Shown: one piece after another, positions 25,489 through 34,568 of the stretch
How positions within the stretch are numbered: position 1 is the stretch's first letter
Layout: the number at the start of each line of letters is the position of its first letter
NCBI RefSeq assembly: GCF_018130215.1
Contig: NZ_JAFCKQ010000002.1
Coordinates: 372,001-436,000 of the forward strand
Direction: 5' to 3'
DNA length: 64,000 nucleotides
Origin: Bradyrhizobium jicamae
GTDB lineage: Bacteria; Pseudomonadota; Alphaproteobacteria; Rhizobiales; Xanthobacteraceae
Made by a program: the position numbers and the translations under genes
Notes under the pieces: model-generated
Told to the model about the DNA's origin: nothing
The model's input: only the letters and a program-made list of their open reading frames with translations
Database searches by the model: none

Positions 25489-26529
25489 TCATTTGCCTTT
25501 CGCGGCATCGACGAAACGGTTGGTCCACAGATCGTTCTCCGACGCCTTCGCGTCGAAATCCTTGCCGAAATTGGTGCCGACTTCCCGCGCGAAAGTCAGC
25601 GCATTCTGCATGCTCTCGACATCGATCTTGCCGCCCTCGGCGACACCGCTGCTCATCGCCTTCAGCGCGACTGCGATGGCCTGCGGATCCGCCTTGGCGA
25701 AGAACTGCTTCTGGATCGCGGCGGCGGTGTCGTCCGGCTTGCCGACCGCCGCGGCGCTCGCATCCTGCAGCGCCTTGGCGGTCCTGGTGATGAGATCGGC
25801 GGTGGCGGCGCTGATAGGCTTCTTGGCGGCGAGAACGAGGTAGGGCTGGTTCGCGAGCAACGGAAAGTCGTCCCCAAGCGACACCAGCACGGTGCCGGAG
25901 CCCGCCTTCTCGGCCAGATAGCCTTCCGGCGGCGACAGCACAAACGCGTCGATCCGCTTGGCTTCGAGGGCCGCCTGGATCGCGGTCGGGTTGCCGACCT
26001 GCGCGACCTTGAGATCGTTCTTCGGATCGAGGCCACCTTTGGCGGCGAGCCAGCGCGCGGCAATCTCCTGGGCGCCGGCCAGCGCGGTGGCGCCGACGAG
26101 CGTTCCCTTGATGGCGGCAAGCCGCTTGTCGAGCGGATCGCTGGCCTTCACGCCGGTGCGCTCCAGCAGGGCAGGTGAGACGACGAGCTGCAGCGTGACT
26201 TTCGACATCAGGGAATAAACGATCTCGAACGGCTGGCCCTTGGCCGCCGCCCGCAGCATCGAATCGGGACCCACTGCGGCCAGATCGATGTCACCGGCAT
26301 CGAGGGCCGCCAGCGCCGAGGGATCGCCGCCGGGCAACGCGACCACGTTCGCCGTCAAACCCTGCGTCTTGAACGTGTCCAGCGCCCGGGCCGACCAGAT
26401 CGGAAGGAAGCTCAGGGTCGGAGCGCCAAGCCCGATCCGCACCGCCTGCTGCGCCCGGGCCGGACCCGGCAGCAAGGCAAGCGCAGCTCCGACGACTATG
26501 ATCTTTGCCAGTGCCATCAAGGTTTGCAT
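25489..26529 (-). CDS. ABC transporter substrate-binding protein (SsuA/NMT1-like)
   Basis: A 346-residue periplasmic binding protein with a signal peptide (hydrophobic IIVVGAALALLPG, cleavage near ARAQQ). The mature part starts VRIGLGAPTLSFLPIW and shows VALPGGDPSALAALDAGDIDLAAVG, typical of the nitrate/sulfonate/pyrimidine-precursor-type SBP class. It is the third gene of an ATPase-permease-SBP operon that starts behind a HutC operator at 28217, and is convergent with hutC (2 nt apart). A histidine- or urocanate-related ligand is inferred from the operator only. Confidence 0.9.
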   Translation of the reverse strand: MQTLMALAKIIVVGAALALLPGPARAQQAVRIGLGAPTLSFLPIWSARALDTFKTQGLTANVVALPGGDPSALAALDAGDIDLAAVGPDSMLRAAAKGQPFEIVYSLMSKVTLQLVVSPALLERTGVKASDPLDKRLAAIKGTLVGATALAGAQEIAARWLAAKGGLDPKNDLKVAQVGNPTAIQAALEAKRIDAFVLSPPEGYLAEKAGSGTVLVSLGDDFPLLANQPYLVLAAKKPISAATADLITRTAKALQDASAAAVGKPDDTAAAIQKQFFAKADPQAIAVALKAMSSGVAEGGKIDVESMQNALTFAREVGTNFGKDFDAKASENDLWTNRFVDAAKGK

Positions 26530-26545
26530 GGACGTCTCCGTAGTC

Positions 26546-27388
26546 TCAGATGTCGATCGGGCCGGAGCCCGAGAGCGAACGCCAGCGCAACAGCCGGCGT
26601 TCCAGACGCCCGGCGAGAAGATTGGCCGTGCCGACGAAGGCGAGCAGAATGACGATCCCGGCGAAGACGCCGGCGGGGTCGTAGGTCGACGATGCCTCGT
26701 GAATGAACAGGCCGAGCCCCTGCGCCGACGAGGTGAATTCGCCGACGATCACGCCGATCACGCTATAGGGAATGGCAAGGCGCATGCCGAGCATCACGAA
26801 CGGAGCCGCTGCCGGCAGGAAGACATGATAGGTGAGCTGACGCTGGTTCGCTCCCATCACCAGCGTGAGATTGACAAGCTCGCGGTCGACGCTGCGCACG
26901 CCGGCGAACACGTTGTAGAAGACCAGGAAAAACACCATGATCGAAGCGAGCGCAATCTTCGATCCCATCCCGATTCCGAACCAGATGATGAAGAGCGGCG
27001 CGAGGGCGATCTTCGGTATGCCGTAGAACGCCATCACATAGGGCTCGAAAATGCGCGCCAGCTGCGGCGAGCGGCCGAGCGCGTAGCCGCCCAGGACGCC
27101 GCCTGCGACTCCGATCACGTAGCCGAGCACCAGCTCCTGGCCGGTGGTCCACAGATGCGGATAGATTTCGCCGGACGCGAACAACTCGTAGAGCCGCGCG
27201 GCCACGGCAGTCGGCTTGCTGACATAGATTTCCCTGATCAGCCGACCGGAGGCCCATTGCCAGAACAGGAGCAGGGCAATTCCAGGCAGCAGCTTCAACA
27301 ACCATTGCAGCGGCTTCGCCGCGCGAGCTGAGATGGAACGGCGCGGCGCCGTCCCGCCGTCGGTGGCATCATAGGTCATCTCGGTCAT
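26546..27388 (-). CDS. ABC transporter permease (SsuC/TauC-like)
   Basis: About 280 residues with roughly six membrane segments, for example LLKLLPGIALLLFWQWA near the N-terminus. The EAA loop region contains AFYGIPKIALAPLFIIWFGIG, the hallmark of nitrate/sulfonate/taurine permeases. The start is ATG 27388; a TTG at 27406 overlapping the ATPase stop is an alternative. It is the middle gene of the operon. Confidence 0.9.
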   Translation of the reverse strand: MTEMTYDATDGGTAPRRSISARAAKPLQWLLKLLPGIALLLFWQWASGRLIREIYVSKPTAVAARLYELFASGEIYPHLWTTGQELVLGYVIGVAGGVLGGYALGRSPQLARIFEPYVMAFYGIPKIALAPLFIIWFGIGMGSKIALASIMVFFLVFYNVFAGVRSVDRELVNLTLVMGANQRQLTYHVFLPAAAPFVMLGMRLAIPYSVIGVIVGEFTSSAQGLGLFIHEASSTYDPAGVFAGIVILLAFVGTANLLAGRLERRLLRWRSLSGSGPIDI

Positions 27389-27402
27389 CGGCTTGCTTTC
27401 GG

Positions 27403-28194
27403 TCAATGAACGCGTCCGATATCGATCTGCGAACGGAATTCGGTCCAGACCGCATCATAGGCTGCCTCGAAAGCCGGATTGCGGAACGGCTCGAACATGT
27501 TGCGCGGCCGCGGCAGATCGATCGGAATATTGGCAAGCAGCCGCGACGGCCGCTGGCTCAGGACGACGACGTGGTCGGCCAGCAGGACGGCCTCGGTGAT
27601 GTCATGGGTGACGAAGATGACGGTTGCGCCGGCTTCCATCGACAGGGTCTGCAGATCGCTCTGCATGACCATGCGGGTTTGCGCATCGAGGGCGCCGAAC
27701 GGCTCGTCCATCAGGATGATATCGGGTCGATAGACCAGTGTGCGAGCGATCGAACCGCGCTTCTGCATGCCGCCGGACAACTGGTTCGGGAAATGCTGCT
27801 CGAAGCCCTTCAGTCCGACGGCGCCCAGAGCGTCCGCGACCCGCTGTCTTCGCTCGCCGGCCGCGACGCCTCGAAACAGGAGCGGAAGCTCGACATTCTC
27901 CGCCAGCGTCTTCCACGGAAACAGCTGCGCCTGCTGCGGCACGAAACCGACTTCGGTGTTGATCGTCGTGACCGTGCGCCCGCGATGATGGACCGCGCCG
28001 CGGGTCGGTATCAGGAGACCCGCGGCCATCTGGAGCAGCGTGCTCTTGCCGCATCCGCTGGGACCGATCACCGCGACAAACTTGCCTCGGTCGACATCGA
28101 AGCTGATCCCGTCAAGCACACGAATATTGGCCTTCGTGCCGGGGGCAGGAAAGTCCTGCCCGATTCCGTCGAAGGCAAGTAGGCGGTCGCTCAT
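27403..28194 (-). CDS. ABC transporter ATP-binding protein (SsuB/TauB-like)
   Basis: A 263-residue ATPase. Walker A is GPSGCGKST, the Q-loop is FVPQQAQLFPW, the signature LSGGMQKRGSIAR, Walker B IILMDEPFGALD, and the switch His is in VTHD. The start ATG 28194 is chosen over the longer frame to 28290, because that extension would run through the HutC-type operator at 28217-28226. It is the first gene of the importer operon. Confidence 0.95.
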   Translation of the reverse strand: MSDRLLAFDGIGQDFPAPGTKANIRVLDGISFDVDRGKFVAVIGPSGCGKSTLLQMAAGLLIPTRGAVHHRGRTVTTINTEVGFVPQQAQLFPWKTLAENVELPLLFRGVAAGERRQRVADALGAVGLKGFEQHFPNQLSGGMQKRGSIARTLVYRPDIILMDEPFGALDAQTRMVMQSDLQTLSMEAGATVIFVTHDITEAVLLADHVVVLSQRPSRLLANIPIDLPRPRNMFEPFRNPAFEAAYDAVWTEFRSQIDIGRVH

Positions 28195-28216
28195 GCCGGC
28201 TATCCTCGTCCGAACA

Positions 28217-28226
28217 TGTCTATACA
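28217..28226. promoter_or_regulatory. Putative HutC operator, copy 3 (importer promoter)
   Basis: TGTCTATACA within CATGTCTATACATAAT, 22 bp upstream of the ABC ATPase start. It may also influence the divergent hydantoinase-type gene at 28469. Confidence 0.72.
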
Positions 28227-28468
28227 TAATCGAAGCCGCAGGAACGGGCAAGCCGGGATCGATGCGGAGATTTTGCTCTGCGCTGCTCAACGCGTGTTCA
28301 GTCTCTTGCGTCCCGCGCCTCGGGCACGAGCTGCGGATATTTGGTTTTTCCTATCGGCAGCTTCGGCCGTTCCAGGTTAGGCGCGCTCGCGACCTTCGTC
28401 TAACGTGACGTCACCTCACGGCAGCAAGCGTCTCGGCAGACACCGCAGACCACCAATGAAGAGAAGCA

Positions 28469-29821
28469 ATGGCTGACTCGGTTTTTGCAGGCACGATCGT
28501 TCTTCCCGACCGCGTGATCGACAATGGTTACGTTCTGGTCGGCGATGGCAAGGTTCAGGCGGTCGGCTCCGGTGCGATGCCCGCCGGCGAACGGCACGGC
28601 GGTGCAGGCTTTCTCGTGCTGCCCGGCGCCATCGATGCGCAGGTGCACAGCCGCAGCCAGCTTGGACAGGAAGACTTCATCTGGTCGACGCGTAGCGCGG
28701 CCGCCGGCGGCGTCACCACGATTGTCGACATGCCCTACGACGACAATTGTCTGATCGCGACGGCGGAGCGTTTTCGCACCAAGGTCAAGGAAGCGGGCGC
28801 GCAAGCACGTGTCGACTTTGCGCTCTATGCCACGGTCGATCCGGTCGAGGGGGCCGCGCGGGTGGACGAACTGGTCGATGCGGGTGCCGCGGCATTCAAG
28901 TTCTCGACGTTCGGCACGCATCCGACGCGCTTTCCGCGGATTTCGCCGCAAATGCTGTACGCGTGTTTCGGCAAGGTCGGAAAGCGCGGCCTGGTCGCCG
29001 GCATTCACAACGAGAACGACGAGATGGTGCGCGCCTTCATGGCCGAGGTCGAGGCCAGCGGGATCACCGACTACACCGCGCACGGCCTGTCGCGGCCTCC
29101 GGTGACGGAGGCGCTCGCGACTGCGGAGGTCTATGAGCTTGGTGCCGCAGCCGGCTGTCCCGTACACATTGTGCATTGCTCGATCGGGCGCGGATACGAG
29201 CTTGCCGCAGCCTATCGTTCGCAGGGGCATGGTGCGACGATCGAGGCGTGCGTTCACTATCTGACGCTCGATGAAGAGAACGATGTCCGTCGCCTCGGCG
29301 GCAAGGCCAAGATCAATCCGCCGCTGCGCCCCCGCAAGGAGGTCGACGCGCTCTGGCATCATCTCGCCGCCGGGAACGTCACGATCGTCTCAACCGACCA
29401 TGTCAGCTGGTCGGAAGACCGCAAGACCGATCCGAACATGTTGAAGAACGCATCGGGAATTCCCGGGCTTGAAGCGCTCTACGGCCTGCTCCTGAAGGGG
29501 CTCGACGAGCGCGGTCTGCCGTTGACACATGCCGCGCGCCTGCTCGCGCTCAATCCGGCGGCATTGTTCCGGATCACTCACGTCAAGGGAGCGCTGGAGA
29601 TCGGTCGCGATGCCGACATCGTGTTGATGCGGCGTGATCCCTACCGCTACAGCGCAGCGGCCAGCGGCAACAATTTCGTGTCGTGGAGCCCTTACGAAGG
29701 GATCGAGCTGCCGTTCCGCGTCATCGAGACCTATGTTCGGGGCGAATGCGTCGCGGCCAACGGGGACGTGCTTGCCGGACCGGGCACCGGCCGGTTCATC
29801 AGCCCCTTGCGTCCGCATTGA
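28469..29821 (+). CDS. Cyclic amidohydrolase (hydantoinase/allantoinase-like)
   Basis: A 450-residue metal-dependent cyclic-amide hydrolase of the dihydropyrimidinase/allantoinase group. Likely metal residues are H60 (in DAQVH, where the first His of HxH is Gln58), K144 in AFKFSTFG, H180 in AGIHNEND, H236 in HIVHCS and D310 in STDHVSW. The next gene, 11 nt away, is an M20 carbamoylase, the classic pairing that turns a hydantoin into a free amino acid via an N-carbamoyl intermediate. In a hut cluster, hydantoin-5-propionate is a natural candidate substrate, yielding N-carbamoyl-glutamate. Allantoin remains possible. Confidence 0.85.
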   Translation: MADSVFAGTIVLPDRVIDNGYVLVGDGKVQAVGSGAMPAGERHGGAGFLVLPGAIDAQVHSRSQLGQEDFIWSTRSAAAGGVTTIVDMPYDDNCLIATAERFRTKVKEAGAQARVDFALYATVDPVEGAARVDELVDAGAAAFKFSTFGTHPTRFPRISPQMLYACFGKVGKRGLVAGIHNENDEMVRAFMAEVEASGITDYTAHGLSRPPVTEALATAEVYELGAAAGCPVHIVHCSIGRGYELAAAYRSQGHGATIEACVHYLTLDEENDVRRLGGKAKINPPLRPRKEVDALWHHLAAGNVTIVSTDHVSWSEDRKTDPNMLKNASGIPGLEALYGLLLKGLDERGLPLTHAARLLALNPAALFRITHVKGALEIGRDADIVLMRRDPYRYSAAASGNNFVSWSPYEGIELPFRVIETYVRGECVAANGDVLAGPGTGRFISPLRPH

Positions 29822-29832
29822 CTGGCGGGTCC

Positions 29833-31098
29833 GTGACGAAATCCAATCTTCCGCTTGATGCCGGGCGCCTGTGGTCCGACATCATGGCGCTTGCAGACAT
29901 CACCGATCCGGCTCGGCCGTATACGCGCAGGTCATTCACGACCCGGTTCCTCGAAGGCCGCAGCTGGCTTGCGCGACGTTTTGCCGAGGCCGGATTGACG
30001 ACCCGGATCGATACCGCCGGCAATCTGATCGGTCGGATTGAAGGCCGCAACCCGGCACTCGGTGTCATCGCGGTGGGCTCGCACAGCGATACCGTACCGT
30101 CAGGCGGTCGCTTCGACGGCATCGCGGGCGTGGCGACCGGCCTGGAAATCGCCCGCGCATTGCGCGATTCCGGCGCGCGCCTGGACCACTCGCTCGAGAT
30201 CATCGATTTCCTGGCCGAAGAGCCCAGCGAATACGGCCTGTCCTGTGTCGGCAGCCGCGGCATGACGGGTTCGCTTGACGACAGGATGCTCGATCTGGTC
30301 GAGCCGGGCGGTGAGAAGCTTCGCGACGCCCTGCGGCGGGTCGGCGGCGACCCTGACCGGCTCCCCGGGGCGCGACGGAGCGACATCCTCGCCTTCCTCG
30401 AACTGCATATCGAGCAGGGCATTGTGCTCGAATCGCAATCGTTGGACATCGGCGTGGTGTCGTCGATCGTCGGCATCCGCCGTCTCGAGATCATCTTCGA
30501 GGGCGAGGCCGACCACGCGGGAACAACGCCGCTCCAATTGCGTCACGATGCGCTGGTGGCGGCCGCCAGCACGGTCAGCGCCGTTCGCCGTATCGCCGAA
30601 CAACTCGACAGCGAAGGCTTGGGCTATTTCATTGCCACGATCGGCATTCTCGGGGTCGAGCCGTCGGCATCGAACATCGTGCCCGGCCGCTGCACTATTG
30701 TCGTCGATGCGCGTACCACCAATCCGGCGCTGACCAAGCGTTTCGTCGCGGCGCTCGATCACGAGAGCGAAGCGGCCGCGACAGCGGCGCGGGTTCGGCG
30801 CAGCGCGTTTACCACGCTTTCGGACGGCCCACCGGTTGCGTGCGATCCGGGATTGCAGGCGTTGCTGCGTGACGCCGCGCGAGATCTTGGCCTCGCTCAG
30901 ACCGATCTTCCGAGCGGCGCGGGCCATGATGCGGCCTTCATGAGCCGGATTTGTCGCTCGGCGATGGTGTTTGTGCCGTGCCGGGCGGGAAAAAGTCATG
31001 CGCCGGAAGAGTGGGCGGATCAGGACGCTGTCGCTGCGGGCGCCGCGGTGATCCTTCAGGCGGTCAAGGCGCTCGATCAGTCCCTGCAACGGCGCTGA
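29833..31098 (+). CDS. M20 Zn-dependent N-carbamoyl-amino-acid hydrolase (AllC/HyuC-like)
   Basis: A 421-residue amidohydrolase of the allantoate amidohydrolase/carbamoylase family. Metal-site motifs are GSHSDTVPSGGRFDG, the Glu pair in AEEPSEYG, HIEQG and GAGHDAAF, with the dimerisation His in DHAGTTPLQLRHD. The start is GTG 29833. It follows the hydantoinase-like gene closely, and its 3' end overlaps the tandem LysR gene by 22 nt in convergent orientation. A second member of the family lies in the purine cluster at 54061, so this copy is likely specialised, plausibly for N-carbamoyl-glutamate. Confidence 0.88.
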   Translation: MTKSNLPLDAGRLWSDIMALADITDPARPYTRRSFTTRFLEGRSWLARRFAEAGLTTRIDTAGNLIGRIEGRNPALGVIAVGSHSDTVPSGGRFDGIAGVATGLEIARALRDSGARLDHSLEIIDFLAEEPSEYGLSCVGSRGMTGSLDDRMLDLVEPGGEKLRDALRRVGGDPDRLPGARRSDILAFLELHIEQGIVLESQSLDIGVVSSIVGIRRLEIIFEGEADHAGTTPLQLRHDALVAAASTVSAVRRIAEQLDSEGLGYFIATIGILGVEPSASNIVPGRCTIVVDARTTNPALTKRFVAALDHESEAAATAARVRRSAFTTLSDGPPVACDPGLQALLRDAARDLGLAQTDLPSGAGHDAAFMSRICRSAMVFVPCRAGKSHAPEEWADQDAVAAGAAVILQAVKALDQSLQRR

Positions 31099-32960
31099 TC
31101 GGCCCCGTCCTGGTCAGCGGCCTGGGATTCCGACAATCTTCGTCGCAAGATATTGACAAGGCCGCGTTCCGGCTCGCTCAAGGTCCGCTCTCCGGAATAG
31201 ATCACGTAGAGACGCCGCGCGATCGTGGGCTCTATGATCGGATGAGCGACGAGATCGCCGCTCTCGATCTCCCGCGCCACCGCCGAGGCGGGGAGCACCG
31301 TGCAGACGGGCAGGCGCGCCAGTAGCGACACCGCCATCGGCAGCGCGTCGATCTCCATGACCGGCTGGATCTTCAGGTCGCGTTCGACGGCCGCGTTCTC
31401 CAGCAGCTGGCGCAAGCCGAAGCGGTTGGTCGGGAGCGCCAGCTTGAGCCGGATCAGGTCGGCAAGTCGAACGGGGCCGCCAGGCAGCAGCCGGTGCGAT
31501 CTGTGCGCGATCGCGGCGAGGCCTTCCGACGAGCCGAGCGGCAGTCGCGGCATGTGCGGCAGCGCCGTCTCGACCACCGCGACCCCGACAAGACCGCGGA
31601 TCACCCAGTCCTGCAAGGTGCCGTTGGGGGCCTCCTGGAACACCAGCTTGAGGGCCGGATAACGCGCCCGGATTTCGACGGCGGCGTCCGCAATGCGATT
31701 GACCAGGAAGCCGTGCTGGTTGACCGACGGCAGGATGCCGACCACGATGCGCCGTCCCTGTGCTAGCGTTGCACTGTGATCGCTTGCCGACAGGCGACGG
31801 GAGCCGGCTTCGATCATGGTTGCGAAGCGTGCAAAGCGATCGCCCTTCGTGGTGGGCACGACGCCGTCGCCCTTGCGTTCGAACAAGGCTCCACCGACCG
31901 ACTTCTCGAGCTTGTGCAGTTGCTCGCTGAGGGCAGGCTGGCTGATGTTGGCGCCCCGCGCCGCGGCGGAGACCCGGCGCACTCGGTGAATCAGGTTGAA
32001 ATAGTGGATCTGGCGAAGGCTGATGACCGGCCGTTCCGGGCGTCCCGGCCGTTCAGCCGCGAGCGCGCGCTTCAGGTGACGGACAAACAGGTTTGTCATG
32101 GGGTTCGGTTCGGCAGACCGGGCAACGAGTTCCATGGTCAATCCGTGTTCGGGATCGACCAGAACGACGTTGGAGAGCCCGAGCCGCGGCGACATCAGGC
32201 TGCGCGGCACGAACAGGGCGGCATCGGCATAGTCGTCGAGGGTGCGTGGCAGATCGCCCGGATGATCGTTGAGAAAGCGGACCCCCGTGATCTTGTGCCG
32301 GCTGAAATAGCGATCGGCCTGCTCGACCAGCGGAGCGGCGAGCATGGGAACGACGATCCGGCCGGACAGCAGTTCGGCAGCGCCAGGCGCCTTGCGCGTG
32401 CTGGCGGGCAGTCGAAGCGCAAAGACCCACGGGTCGGACAGCACCACGATTTCGTGCCTCGTCTTACGCTGGGCGGCGTCGCTCAACGCTATCGTGACCT
32501 GGCTGCGGTCGAGCCCGCTCCAGTCGTCGGCGATCGTCGTGACGTGCGGAAAATCCCTTTCGTCCTTCCATTGCGGGTCGACGAAGGTATCCGGCCGCTC
32601 GACCGCCATCCTGTCGATCGCAAGACGAAGGGCCTTGCTGACCCCGCCGATCGTGAACGTCAGATGGACATTGACAACGAGATGCCGGAGCCTCGTTTCG
32701 GCGGACGCAGCGACATGACGACGCGCGAACGTTTCGGCGACCAGCAGCGGCTCGGCGGCGCGCATCAGCGTCCGAGCCGCTTCGGTCGGATAGAGCGTGT
32801 TGTTTGAGCGCCTGAACAAGGTGACGCCAAGCTCCTCGCCAAGCGCCTTCAGCGTCGTGCTCAGCGTGGAGACGGCGATGTCGAGTTCGTCGGCTGCGCG
32901 TGCAAAGCTGGTCGCCCTGCAGCTCGTCACGAAATAGGCAAGGGTGCGCAGCTCAACCAT
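31077..32960 (-). CDS. Tandem double LysR-type regulator (two LTTRs in one chain)
   Basis: A 627-residue protein consisting of two LysR-type regulators in one uninterrupted frame. The first winged helix is residues 1-60 (LAYFVTSCRATSFARAADEL, then STLSTTLKALGEELGVTLF), followed by an effector domain to about 300. The second DNA-binding domain starts near 313 (LRQIHYFNLIHRVRRVSAAA, then QPALSEQLHKLE), with its effector domain to the end (VGILPSVNQHGFLVN). Each half is close to full length. It is divergent from the ubiD-led operon and is its likely regulator. Fusion at a short Arg/Pro linker (RPGRPERP) could give an obligate pseudo-heterodimer. Confidence 0.9.
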   Translation of the reverse strand: MVELRTLAYFVTSCRATSFARAADELDIAVSTLSTTLKALGEELGVTLFRRSNNTLYPTEAARTLMRAAEPLLVAETFARRHVAASAETRLRHLVVNVHLTFTIGGVSKALRLAIDRMAVERPDTFVDPQWKDERDFPHVTTIADDWSGLDRSQVTIALSDAAQRKTRHEIVVLSDPWVFALRLPASTRKAPGAAELLSGRIVVPMLAAPLVEQADRYFSRHKITGVRFLNDHPGDLPRTLDDYADAALFVPRSLMSPRLGLSNVVLVDPEHGLTMELVARSAEPNPMTNLFVRHLKRALAAERPGRPERPVISLRQIHYFNLIHRVRRVSAAARGANISQPALSEQLHKLEKSVGGALFERKGDGVVPTTKGDRFARFATMIEAGSRRLSASDHSATLAQGRRIVVGILPSVNQHGFLVNRIADAAVEIRARYPALKLVFQEAPNGTLQDWVIRGLVGVAVVETALPHMPRLPLGSSEGLAAIAHRSHRLLPGGPVRLADLIRLKLALPTNRFGLRQLLENAAVERDLKIQPVMEIDALPMAVSLLARLPVCTVLPASAVAREIESGDLVAHPIIEPTIARRLYVIYSGERTLSEPERGLVNILRRRLSESQAADQDGADQRRCRD

Positions 32961-33119
32961 CGGGCCTCATGTCGCGGCAGCATAACTGCCCGGTTGGTCG
33001 GCGTCACCGGCTTTCGCTTTTCCCTATGTGCTGGTTTGATCGATAGACCGATGGACGCTGCGGTGTCCACCGATATGATCGACGCCGGGAATATCGTCCA
33101 CGTCGGGCGCTGGAGCGAG

Positions 33120-34529
33120 ATGGAATTGCACGCACAGGACAAGGTGCAGCCTGCGGGAGCCGCTTCCAGGCAGTCCATGCGCGCGTTTTTGTCCATGCTC
33201 GCCGAAACAGGCGACCTGGTCCGCATCGAGGAAGCCGTCAATCTCGACTATGACGTCGCGGCCTGCCTTGCCGAGGCCGATGGAGGCCCGGCCTTGCAGT
33301 TTCAGGACGTCAAAGGCTCCGCGGCCGCGGCTTTGCCGATTGTCGGCAATCTGCTCAATTCCCTGCCACGCTTTGCGCTTGGAATGGGCAGCACGACGGG
33401 GGAGATGCAAGCTGCGCTGATCGCCGCGATCGAGCAGCCGTTGCCGCATCGAATCATCTCTACGGCTCCTTGCCAGGAGCAGATCATTTCCATGCCGTCG
33501 TTGCTCGACGAACTACCAGTTCCGCGCTTCTTCGAGAAGGAAGCCGGACCTTACATCACGGCGGGCGCGATCGTCGCCAGGGACCGGGTGAGCGGGCAGA
33601 CCAATCTGTCGATCGCGCGCTTGATGCCGCTCGGAGCCAACCGGGCGTTTGTCGGCATCGCACCCAATCATCATCTTGCCCTCCTTGCGCGCGCGGCACT
33701 CGCTCGCGGCGAGAAACTCGATATTGCCGTATGTATCGGCAACCACCCGGCAGTGCTGATCGCGGCATGTCTCTACCTCGGTTTCGGCGACGACGAGCTT
33801 CCGATTGCAGGCGCTTTGCTCGGAGAGCCGCTGGAGGTGGTCCGTTGTACGCAATCCGATCTCCTTGTGCCGGCGCATTGCGAGTGTGTGCTGGAAGGAA
33901 CGCTGGATGCCGGCGAGCCCTTTGTCGAGGGTGCGGTCAGCGAATTCCATGGCATGTACGAAAACTACGGGGCCGGTATCGTCGCGACGTTTACGCGGCT
34001 GACGCGCCGGCAAGACGCGCTCTTTCAGGTCATCCTGCCGGGTTATCATCCCGAGCATTGCCTGCTCGGCGGGGTCGCGATCGCGGCAGGACTGCATCGT
34101 GTGGTACGCAACGCCGTGCCGTCGGTGCGCGAGGTCGCGGTTGGCGTGGGCGGCGCCGGTCGCCTGCATGCCGTGGTGGCGTTGAGCGCGCCGCGCCCGG
34201 GCGAGGCGCGCAAGGCGATGTTCGCGGTCTGGGCGGCCGTCAACCTGATCAAGCAGGTGATCGTCGTCGACGACGACGTCGATCCCTGGAATCCGCTTGA
34301 GGTGGAACGAGCCTGCGCGACGCGCTCGCGGCCGGATCGCGATCATGTCGTGATAGCGGGTGTCCGCGCGGATCGCTCCGAACCGCTCGAACGAGGCGGA
34401 ACCATTACCAAGCTCGGCGTCGATGCAACGCGCCGGGAAGAAGACCGCGACGATTGGGATCCGGCGCGACCACCAGCCGCGGCGCTGGCGAGCGCCCGGG
34501 ATATCCTCCGCCGGCACAAGCTCATCTAG
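33120..34529 (+). CDS. UbiD-family decarboxylase
   Basis: About 469 residues of the prenylated-FMN-dependent UbiD family of aromatic or acrylic acid decarboxylases. Family features include MRAFLSMLAETGDLVRIEE near the start, PVPRFFEKEAGPYITAG, LSIARLMPLGANRAFVGI (prFMN site Arg), EFHGMYENYG (the Glu-rich catalytic stretch) and NLIKQVIVVDDDVDPWN. A UbiX that would make its cofactor lies in the same operon at 42391. The start is uncertain: ATG 33120 has GGAG in front, but in-frame ATGs exist at 33051 and 32994. The substrate is unknown; a heteroaromatic carboxylate or acrylate is implied. Confidence 0.87.
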   Translation: MELHAQDKVQPAGAASRQSMRAFLSMLAETGDLVRIEEAVNLDYDVAACLAEADGGPALQFQDVKGSAAAALPIVGNLLNSLPRFALGMGSTTGEMQAALIAAIEQPLPHRIISTAPCQEQIISMPSLLDELPVPRFFEKEAGPYITAGAIVARDRVSGQTNLSIARLMPLGANRAFVGIAPNHHLALLARAALARGEKLDIAVCIGNHPAVLIAACLYLGFGDDELPIAGALLGEPLEVVRCTQSDLLVPAHCECVLEGTLDAGEPFVEGAVSEFHGMYENYGAGIVATFTRLTRRQDALFQVILPGYHPEHCLLGGVAIAAGLHRVVRNAVPSVREVAVGVGGAGRLHAVVALSAPRPGEARKAMFAVWAAVNLIKQVIVVDDDVDPWNPLEVERACATRSRPDRDHVVIAGVRADRSEPLERGGTITKLGVDATRREEDRDDWDPARPPAAALASARDILRRHKLI

Positions 34530-34568
34530 GGACGGCAACGAACAACCTTCATTTTCGCGGAGAAAGCC

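Noticed and set aside
29833..31098. M20 hydrolase as the missing HutG
   Set aside because: HutG belongs to a different fold family; the residues here are those of the carbamoylase/allantoate hydrolase group.
28340..33040. Shared regulatory motif TTTTTCCTATCGGC (near 28353) and TTTTCCCTATGTGC (near 33020) upstream of the hydantoinase-like and ubiD genes
   Set aside because: The match is short and imperfect, and not a clear LysR-type palindrome; it could be chance.
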